From contig BPJS01000001.1 of the NCBI GenBank assembly GCA_026004735.1, forward strand, positions 4,730,859 through 4,794,858: DNA of 64,000 nucleotides. Reading direction: 5' to 3'. The stretch comes from Isosphaeraceae bacterium. Its GTDB lineage: Bacteria > Planctomycetota > Planctomycetia > Isosphaerales > Isosphaeraceae. The stretch's first letter is position 1. Every line of letters begins with the position of its first letter. The position numbers were made by a program, and so were the translations under genes. Of this stretch, positions 53,614-59,670 are shown piece by piece. The notes beneath the pieces are model-generated. The model was given only the letters and a program-made list of their open reading frames with translations. It was not told the origin of the DNA and ran no database searches.

Positions 53614-54120
53614 ATGCGGAGCAACTGGGTCGGTGGAATCGCGGGCGTCGTTCTCATGCTGGCCGTCGCAGCGCCCCAGGCCCAGGCGCAGGGCTGGGGC
53701 TGGAATGGAGGCTGGAACTCAGGTTGGGGCTGGAATGGGGGCTGGAACGCAGGCTGGAACGACGGTTGGGGCTGGAATGGAGGCTGGAACGGCTGGAACG
53801 GAGGTTGGAACGGCTGGAATGGGGGGTGGAACCCAGGATGGGGTTGGAATGGGGGCTGGACGCCGGGGCCGGTTGTGCCGCCGGTCGTAACGCGGCCGAC
53901 GGTGCCGGGGTATGTGCCGCTTTATCCCGGGGATGCGTTTGGGAACAATTTTGGTGACCGGGTTTATGGCGGCACGCACTATCCGGGGCTGGGGGTTGTC
54001 AACGGGGTGCTGCCGGCGCGGCCCAGTGGGGTGTCGGGGAATGGGCCCTACAATCCGAGCGGCGGGGTGTTTCCTGGGAATGGTATGTTCTCGCCCGGAG
54101 CGCCGAATAATCGGCGGTGA
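53614..54120 (+). CDS. Small secreted Gly-Trp-Asn repeat protein
   Basis: A 168-residue protein. A signal peptide (VGGIAGVVLMLAVAAPQAQA, cleavage near residue 26) is followed by about 55 residues made only of variations on GWNGGWN / GWGWNGG, with Trp at every third or fourth position. A Pro/Val hinge (TPGPVVPPVVTRPTVPGYVP) leads to a Gly/Asn/Pro-rich C-terminal part (GDAFGNNFGDRVYGG, GLGVVNGVLPARP, NNRR end). No known domain. Composition suggests a secreted structural or matrix protein, or one that binds glycans by stacked Trp; this is inference. No clear RBS. It stands alone between divergent CARDB and purN. Confidence 0.75.
   Translation: MRSNWVGGIAGVVLMLAVAAPQAQAQGWGWNGGWNSGWGWNGGWNAGWNDGWGWNGGWNGWNGGWNGWNGGWNPGWGWNGGWTPGPVVPPVVTRPTVPGYVPLYPGDAFGNNFGDRVYGGTHYPGLGVVNGVLPARPSGVSGNGPYNPSGGVFPGNGMFSPGAPNNRR
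53692..53862 (+). repeat. In-frame tandem repeat encoding GWNGG units
   Basis: Roughly 9- to 15-bp units of the form GGNTGGAAYGG repeat throughout this part of the Gly-Trp-Asn gene. They include near-identical longer copies (GGCTGGAATGGAGGCTGGAA and variants), which suggests expansion by slippage or unequal crossover. Confidence 0.8.
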
Positions 54121-54255
54121 GCGGGGCGGCGTGGTTGGTGTCTGAGCCGGTGTCGGCCGATCGCAGGGCTTGTCGGGCCTGGGCACGGGGGGTGGCCCGG
54201 GCTGGGTAGGCCTGTTTGCCGTTGGGGATCAGGGTCTGAGGGGACTGGGGCGAGG

Positions 54256-54900
54256 ATGAGCGTTCCACGGGATCCGCCGATTGGGGAGCCGCCGATACGG
54301 CTGGCAGTGTGTGTTTCGGGGGGTGGAACGACGCTCCAGAATCTGCTGGACCGGATCGCCGATGGGCGGCTGGTGGCCGAGGTGGTTCAGGTGGTGGCCA
54401 GTCGGCCGGGGATTGGGGCGATCGAACGGGCCGAGCGGGCGGGGGTGGCGACGACGGTGGTCGAGCGGGCGGGGAAGTCGTTGGCGGAGTTTAGCCGCGA
54501 GGTTTTTGCGGCGATCCGGGCGGCTCGGGCGGATCTGGTGATTCTGGGTGGATTTTTGCATTTGCTGGCGATTCCGGAGGAGTATCGGCTGCGGGTGTTG
54601 AACATCCACCCGTCGTTGATTCCGTCGTTTTGCGGCAAGGGGTATCACGGGGCGGCGGTGCATCGGGCGGTCTTGGCGACAGGGGTGAAGCTAAGCGGCT
54701 GCACGGTTCATTTTGCGGACGAGACGTACGACACGGGACCGATCGTGGTCCAGCGGGCCGTGCCGGTGCTCGACGAGGACACGCCGGAGACGTTGGCCGC
54801 GCGGGTCTTTGAGGCGGAGTGTGAGGCGTTGCCCGAAGCGATCGCGTTGTATGCAGCCGGGCGGTTGCGGGTCGAGGGGCGGCGAGTTCGGCGGATCTGA
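54256..54900 (+). CDS. purN: Phosphoribosylglycinamide formyltransferase (folate-dependent)
   Basis: A 214-residue enzyme of purine synthesis that transfers a formyl group from 10-formyl-THF to GAR. The phosphate-binding loop is LAVCVSGGGTTLQNLLDRI near 16. The catalytic block is VLNIHPSLIPSFCGKGYHGAAVHRAVLATGVKLSGCTVHF, with Asn, His near 117-119. The catalytic Asp is in DETYDTGPIVVQRAVPVLDEDT. One oddity is a Cys in SFCGKGYHG, where most bacterial enzymes have other residues. Length and order are standard. No other pur gene is in the window. A GC hairpin follows the stop immediately. Confidence 0.95.
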   Translation: MSVPRDPPIGEPPIRLAVCVSGGGTTLQNLLDRIADGRLVAEVVQVVASRPGIGAIERAERAGVATTVVERAGKSLAEFSREVFAAIRAARADLVILGGFLHLLAIPEEYRLRVLNIHPSLIPSFCGKGYHGAAVHRAVLATGVKLSGCTVHFADETYDTGPIVVQRAVPVLDEDTPETLAARVFEAECEALPEAIALYAAGRLRVEGRRVRRI

Positions 54901-54917
54901 GCCGGCCGGAGGCCGGC
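54901..54917 (+). terminator. GC hairpin directly after purN
   Basis: GCCGGCC (54901-54907), loop GGA, GGCCGGC (54911-54917), a perfect 7-bp stem abutting the purN stop. No T-tract. Possible terminator. Confidence 0.4.
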
Positions 54918-55179
54918 GGCGGCGTCAGAGGGACGCGTCGACCAGGGTCAGGTCGGGCGGGCGGACCCCGGGTCGGATGAGGGTGCGGACCCGGCGCAGA
55001 GGATGGGACCGAAGAGCCGGCGATCGACCGGGGCGATCATCGCGGCGTGTTGGGGCCGGAGCCGGGGATTCTCGGCGGGCGCGGAAACGTCGACAGAGGA
55101 TCGAGTTGTAGCGGTGTGGAGCGTGTTTGTCCGGCTGGGCGGGGTGTGGTGGAGGTTGGCGAGGAGGGCGGGGCAGCGG

Positions 55180-55872
55180 TCAGAGCAGGAGGGCGTCGAA
55201 GGTGGTCAGGCCGATGGGTTCGCGGCTGGCGAAGGGTTCGGCGTGGTGGACGCCGACTAAGTGTCCCCAGTAGCGGGTGCGGTCGAAGACCGAGTCGATG
55301 ATGGTGGGCTGGCCAGGTGGCTGGGTGTCGACCAACTGAGAGCGGTAGCACTCCAGGGCGGCGCGTTTGATGGGGGCCTGGTCGCTGATGTCGAGGAGGA
55401 GGCTGGGGCGTTCGGGGATGCGGAGGTGGACGCTGAAGTAGTAGAGGATGCGGCGGGGGTGGGTGGGCAGGCCGGGGATGTCGGACTTGGACAGTTTGGC
55501 CCAGAAGCGGGCGTCTTCGACGAGCTTGGAAGCGGCGATGTGGTCGGGATGGGCGTCTTCCCAGTAGGGGGCGAAGAGAAGGCGGGGGCGGACTTTGCGG
55601 AAGATCGAGGCGAGGGCGCGGCGGTTTTCGAGGGTCGGTTCGAGGCTGCGGTTGGGCAGGCCGAGGTTGTGGCGCCAGGGGTTGCCGAGGGTGGCGTTGG
55701 CGGCGGCGGTTTCGCGGGCGCGGGTCTCGCGGCTGCCCAAGGGGGTCGGCTCGCCGTCGGTCAGGTCGAGGATGCCGACGTTCCAGCCCTGTTGGATCAG
55801 GCGGGCGATGGTGCCGCCGGCGCCGAGTTCGGCGTCGTCGGGGTGGGGAGCGACGATGAGGGCGTCGAGCAT
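55180..55872 (-). CDS. bshB1: PIG-L/LmbE deacetylase, BshB1-like (bacillithiol pathway type)
   Basis: A 230-residue zinc deacetylase. The metal motif is IVAPHPDDAELGAGGT near 8, with the third ligand in YWEDAHPDHIAASKLVEDARF near 108. The C-terminal phrase YWGHLVGVHHAEPFASREPIGL closely fits BshB1, which deacetylates GlcNAc-malate on the way to bacillithiol; other LmbE enzymes lack it. Length matches the family (about 230). A planctomycete BshB1 homologue could act in bacillithiol or another GlcNAc-based thiol or conjugate; bshA and bshC are not in the window. The next gene upstream, 36 bp away on the same strand, is an epimerase, so the pair is likely an operon. Confidence 0.82.
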   Translation of the reverse strand: MLDALIVAPHPDDAELGAGGTIARLIQQGWNVGILDLTDGEPTPLGSRETRARETAAANATLGNPWRHNLGLPNRSLEPTLENRRALASIFRKVRPRLLFAPYWEDAHPDHIAASKLVEDARFWAKLSKSDIPGLPTHPRRILYYFSVHLRIPERPSLLLDISDQAPIKRAALECYRSQLVDTQPPGQPTIIDSVFDRTRYWGHLVGVHHAEPFASREPIGLTTFDALLL

Positions 55873-55908
55873 GGGGGGCGGGTGGGCTGGCGGGGTGAGG
55901 CGGAGGGT

Positions 55909-56889
55909 CTAGGGTTGGAGGTCGGAGAGGTCGAGTCGGCCGTCGCGGTGGAGGCGGAGGAAGCGGTTGTAGGTGTCGGCGACACCGTCGCGGAGGGATG
56001 TGCGAGGCAGGGGACCGAGGGTGTGTTGGAGTCGGGAGTCGTCGAGGTTGGGGGCGATTGGGAGCTGGCGGGTGCCGTGGGTGATGGGGGGTGCGGAGTC
56101 GGGGGTGAGCTGGCGGAGGGTGGCGACGAAGGATTCGATGGGGACGACCTGTCCGCGGATGTTGAATGCCTCGGCGCCCTGGAAGGGAGCCTCCAGCGCG
56201 CGGAGGAAGGCGGCGGCGACGTCGGGGGCGTATTGGAGATCCTGGAGGCCGCCGTAGCTGATGTGGTAGGGGAGGCCGGCGGCGGCGGCCTTGATGGCTT
56301 TGGTTGGTTCGCTGGTGACGCCGAAGTCGCGGCCGACGCCGTAGACGGTCCAGGGGCGTAGTCCGATGCTGGTCAGGCCGTGGTCAAGCCAGTAGACACG
56401 GGCGTTCAGTTCGTTGCAGACCTTGAAGGCGCCGTAGTGGGTGGTGGGGGCGAGGTGGGCGTCGTCGGGCCGGGGGAGGTCGGGGGCGTCGGGGTCGGGC
56501 GGGGCGTGGACGGCGGCCGAGCTGGCGTACACGACGCGGGCGACCTGGTCTTTCAGGGCGAGGGCGGCCTCGAAGACGGCGAGGGTTCCGAGGACGTTCA
56601 CGCGGGCGCCGAGCAGGGGATCGGCGCGGCAGGTGGGGACCTGGAGGCCGGCTAGGTGGAGGATGTGGGTGATGCCGAGCCGCTCGACGGCGGAGCGGAC
56701 GGCGGCCGGGTCGCTGACGTCACCGCCAACGTGGTGGACGCGAGCGCGGGCGTCAGGCTCGACGAGCAGGTCGAGGCGATGGGTGTCTTCCCGGAGGTCG
56801 AAGATCCAGACCTCGCGGCCTGAGTCGACCAGGAGTTTGGCGATCCAGGAACCGATGCAGCCGTAGCCGCCGGTCATGAGCAGCCGCAT
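55909..56889 (-). CDS. NAD-dependent epimerase/dehydratase (extended SDR)
   Basis: A 326-residue protein from ATG 56889 (MRLLMTGGYGCIGSWIAK, the GxxGxxG nucleotide motif). Further landmarks are DVSDPAAVRSAVERLGITHILHLAG, the serine strand VVYASSAAVHAPP, and the catalytic THYGAFKVCNELNARVY (Tyr-x-x-x-Lys) near 149-153. YGVGRDFGVTSEPTKAI follows, then DLQYAPDVAAAFLRAL and FNIRG, typical of UDP-sugar epimerases. It interconverts or dehydrates an activated sugar; the substrate is unclear. It is 36 bp upstream of the bshB1-like gene on the same strand. Confidence 0.88.
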   Translation of the reverse strand: MRLLMTGGYGCIGSWIAKLLVDSGREVWIFDLREDTHRLDLLVEPDARARVHHVGGDVSDPAAVRSAVERLGITHILHLAGLQVPTCRADPLLGARVNVLGTLAVFEAALALKDQVARVVYASSAAVHAPPDPDAPDLPRPDDAHLAPTTHYGAFKVCNELNARVYWLDHGLTSIGLRPWTVYGVGRDFGVTSEPTKAIKAAAAGLPYHISYGGLQDLQYAPDVAAAFLRALEAPFQGAEAFNIRGQVVPIESFVATLRQLTPDSAPPITHGTRQLPIAPNLDDSRLQHTLGPLPRTSLRDGVADTYNRFLRLHRDGRLDLSDLQP

Positions 56890-57153
56890 GGGGCGGGTCT
56901 CCGGGGCAGGTGGGTCACACACGCGGGGGGGGAATGCGAAGCGTCCGGGCGGGCCGAGGTTGGGGTGGATCTAAGGCTCGATCGATGCGGGCCGAGGGGG
57001 ATTGGCGGGGTGGTGGAGGGGAAGCGACCGCTTATCGTAACGAGGCGGGCGGCGGGTGGCGATGTCGGGCCGCTTGACGGCGTGGGGGTGTTATGCGCTA
57101 CTGGCGAAATCGTGCATACGAGGTGATGGTGTGGAGCGCGCGGGACCGCGGCG

Positions 57154-58152
57154 ATGCATTTACCTGACGGGATACTGAGTGGGCCGGTGGTGGTGGGGAC
57201 GGGGGTAGTAGCTGCCGCAGGTTTGGGATGGGCGTTGCGTCGGCTGGGGAAGGAGCAGAGCAGTGGACCGTCGCCGGTGGTGATGGGGATGACGGCGGCG
57301 TTTTTGTTTGCGGCGCAGATGGTGAATTTTCCGGTGCTGCCGGGGGTATCGGGACACTTGTTGGGGGGGGTTCTAGCGGCGGTGCTGCTGGGGCCGTGGG
57401 GTGGGGCGGTGGCGGTGGCGGCGGTGTTGCTGGTGCAGGCCTTGTTGTTTGCTGATGGGGGCGTGACGGCGCTGGGGGCGAACTTTGTGAACATGGGTTT
57501 GTTGGGGTCGGCTGGAGGCTGGCTGATTTATGTGAGTCTGCGGCGTCGGTGGGCGCGGGAGCGGGGGGTACTAGCAGCGGCGATGGTGGCGGCGTGGCTG
57601 TCGGTTTTGCTGTCGGCGGGGGCGTGTGCGGTGGAGCTGGCGGGGTCGGGGCGGTGGTCAAGCTTGGGGTCGGTGTTGGGGTGGATGCTGCTGGTGCATG
57701 CGGTGATTGGGGTGGGGGAAGCGCTGATTACGGGGGTGGTGGTGCAGGCCTTGCTGCGGACGCGGCCGGATTTAATTCCGGACCCGGATGCGGCGGCGGC
57801 GGGGGGCGTGGGGGCGGCGCGGATCCAGGCGGGGCTGGCCGGGTTGGCGGTGGCGTTGGCGGTGGCGATGTTTCTGGGACCGCTGGCGTGGGACTGGCCG
57901 GACGGGCTGGAGTGGGTCAGCGAAAAAGTGGGGTTGAAGATTGATGAGCAGGAGACGGCGGGGCTGCCGGCGGCGATGCCGGATTATCAGTTGAAGCTGC
58001 CGGGCGTGGATTCGCTGCGGCTCGCAACGGCGGCGGCTGGGGCGGTGGGGACGCTGGTGGTTTTCGCGGCGGCGGCAGGGCTGGGCCGGGCGTTGGAAGC
58101 GCGGCCGGGTCTGGCGGCCGCGGTGGTAAGGACCGGTGGCGGTGAGAGCTGA
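57154..58152 (+). CDS. cbiM: ECF transporter substrate-binding subunit CbiM/NikM fused to CbiN/NikN-type (PDGLE) domain
   Basis: A 332-residue membrane protein. The start MHLPDGILSG carries the His near the N-terminus that binds Co2+ or Ni2+ in CbiM/NikM. TM segments continue through FPVLPGVSGHLLGGVLAAVLLGP, LLFADGGVTALGANFVNMGL and HAVIGVGEALITGVVV, all diagnostic. At about residue 240 a second domain begins: one TM, then LAWDWPDGLEWVSEKVGL, the PDGLE signature, and a last TM (LATAAAGAVGTLVVFAAAAG). That is the N subunit fused on. It forms the specificity part of a Co/Ni uptake system with the CbiQ and CbiO genes that follow. The stop overlaps cbiQ. Confidence 0.92.
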   Translation: MHLPDGILSGPVVVGTGVVAAAGLGWALRRLGKEQSSGPSPVVMGMTAAFLFAAQMVNFPVLPGVSGHLLGGVLAAVLLGPWGGAVAVAAVLLVQALLFADGGVTALGANFVNMGLLGSAGGWLIYVSLRRRWARERGVLAAAMVAAWLSVLLSAGACAVELAGSGRWSSLGSVLGWMLLVHAVIGVGEALITGVVVQALLRTRPDLIPDPDAAAAGGVGAARIQAGLAGLAVALAVAMFLGPLAWDWPDGLEWVSEKVGLKIDEQETAGLPAAMPDYQLKLPGVDSLRLATAAAGAVGTLVVFAAAAGLGRALEARPGLAAAVVRTGGGES

Positions 58153-58790
58153 GTCGAGCCGGCGGCGGCCGCCGGTGGAGCCGCGGTGGGGTTTGGCGGC
58201 GGTGCTGGTCTATCTGGTTGCGACGGCGCTTGTGCCGTTGGAACGGTGGCCGTGGCTGGGGGTGCCGGCGGTAGTGCTGGTGGTGGGGTGGGCGTGTTTG
58301 GGGGTGTCGGCGGGGGAATGGTTGCGGCGGTGGATGGGGGTTGTGCCGGTGGTGGCCGGGCTGGGGATTCTCGTGGGCTGGTCGCACCCGGCGCGTGCGG
58401 AGCTGGGCTGGGCGGGTGTGGCGGTGGTTCTGGGGATCAAGAGCGTGTTGATGGTGGGGGCGGTGGTGTTGCTGGGAGTGGCGTATGGGATGCGAAGTCT
58501 GTTGACCGGATTGCGGGAGCTGGGTCTGCCGGCGGCGCTGGTGGCGACGTTGTCGTTTATGGAGCGATATGTGCATGTTTTGGGAGATGAGCGGGATCGG
58601 ATGTTGAGGGGGCAAGCGGCCAGGGGGGGGGCGGCAGGGAGTGGGGGGATGGGTGGATCGGGGGCGATTGTTGGGGGCGTTGGTGGTGCGGGCGTTGGAG
58701 CGGGGCGAACGGATCGAGGCGGCGCTGGAGGCGCGGGGGTGGTCGGGACGGGAGTTGCCGCCCCCGGTTGGTCCGTGGCGGCGAGGGTGA
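58136..58790 (+). CDS. cbiQ: ECF transporter T component CbiQ/NikQ, frameshifted in a poly-G run
   Basis: Starts at GTG 58136, overlapping cbiM by 17 nt. The first 160 residues are a hydrophobic T component with 4-5 TM segments (ALVPLERWPWLGVPAVVLVVG, VLGIKSVLMVGAVVLLGVAYG) and SFMERYVHVLGDERDRMLRG before the cytosolic coupling helix. The open frame then turns into Gly-rich nonsense. Shifting frame at nine G's (58623-58631) yields GRLLGALVVRALERGERIE and AALEARGWSGRELPPP, the normal CbiQ C-terminus with its coupling-helix Arg/Gly pattern, ending at TGA 58788-58790. Eight G's would restore the gene at about 217 residues. Because the reading frame runs on into cbiO, the region looks like a CbiQ-CbiO fusion, which I think is false. 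Confidence 0.85.
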
Positions 58791-59596
58791 AGGCTGTGGC
58801 CGCGGCGGTGGTGGTTCGGGGACTGACGTACTGTTACCCGGATGGGCGGGAGGCGTTGCGGGGGATTGATTTGGAGGTGGCGGCCGGAGAAGTGGTGGCG
58901 CTGGTTGGTCCGAATGGGGCGGGCAAGAGTACGTTACTGTGGCATTTGAATGGCCTATTGCCGGGGCGGCGGCGGGGCGGTGGGCGTGGGCCTGGTCGTG
59001 CGGGGTCGTCGGGTTTGGGGGGGGAGGGTGGGCCGCGGGTCTGGATTGAGGGGCTTGCGGTCGAGGAGCGTCATCTGGCGGAAGTGCGGCGGCGGGTGGG
59101 GTTGTTGTTTCAGGACCCGGACGACCAGCTTTTCAGTCTGACGGTGCTTGATGATGTGGCGTTTGGGCCACGGAATCAGGGTCGTTCGCCGGAAGAGGCG
59201 GAACGGGTCGCGCGGGAGTGTCTGGCGTGGGTTGAGTTGGAGGGGGTTGCCGATCGGCCGCCGCATCATTTGAGTTATGGGGAGCGGAAGCGGGCGTGTC
59301 TGGCGGGGGTACTGGCGTGCGGGCCGACGGTTTTGGCGCTCGATGAACCGACGGCCAATCTGGACCCGCGGGCGCGGCGGCGGTTGCTGAAGCTGATTGC
59401 CGGGCTGAGTGGAACGACGCGGTTGATCGCCACGCACGACCTGGATTTGGTGGTGGACGTGTGCCCGCGGTCGATTGTGCTGGATGGGGGGCGGGTGGTG
59501 GCGGATGGACCGTCGGCGGAGTTGCTGGCCGATGAGGCGCTGATGGAGGAGCACGGACTAGAGGTGCCGTACCGGTTGCGGAGGGGTTCGAGCTGA
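58787..59596 (+). CDS. cbiO: ECF transporter ATPase CbiO/NikO
   Basis: About 269 residues from GTG 58787, whose GTGA overlaps the restored cbiQ stop by 4 nt, as in many cbiQO pairs. ABC motifs are complete: GLTYCYPDGREALRGI (aromatic A-loop), Walker A VGPNGAGKSTLLWHLNGLLP near 44, Q-loop LLFQDPDDQLFSLTVLDDVAFG with the ECF-specific acidic DPDDQ, signature HLSYGERKRACLAGVLA (LSYGE for LSGGQ), Walker B TVLALDEPTANLDP, and the switch His in IATHDLDLV. A Gly/Arg-rich insert follows Walker A (RRRGGGRGPGRAG). It supplies the energy for Co/Ni uptake with cbiMN and cbiQ. A second ATPase gene is absent, so it should work as a homodimer. Confidence 0.92.
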   Translation: MKAVAAAVVVRGLTYCYPDGREALRGIDLEVAAGEVVALVGPNGAGKSTLLWHLNGLLPGRRRGGGRGPGRAGSSGLGGEGGPRVWIEGLAVEERHLAEVRRRVGLLFQDPDDQLFSLTVLDDVAFGPRNQGRSPEEAERVARECLAWVELEGVADRPPHHLSYGERKRACLAGVLACGPTVLALDEPTANLDPRARRRLLKLIAGLSGTTRLIATHDLDLVVDVCPRSIVLDGGRVVADGPSAELLADEALMEEHGLEVPYRLRRGSS

Positions 59597-59670
59597 GCGG
59601 GCGCGTGGGCGGTTGGGAGAGTGAGGCCGGCCCGCGGTAGGGGGAAGTGGGTGTGCGGGTGGGGGGCGGG

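Noticed and set aside
58136..59596. A single 486-residue CbiQ-CbiO fusion protein
   Set aside because: The Gly-rich middle is an out-of-frame reading of cbiQ; a shift at the nine-G run restores a normal CbiQ end and a GTGA overlap with cbiO.
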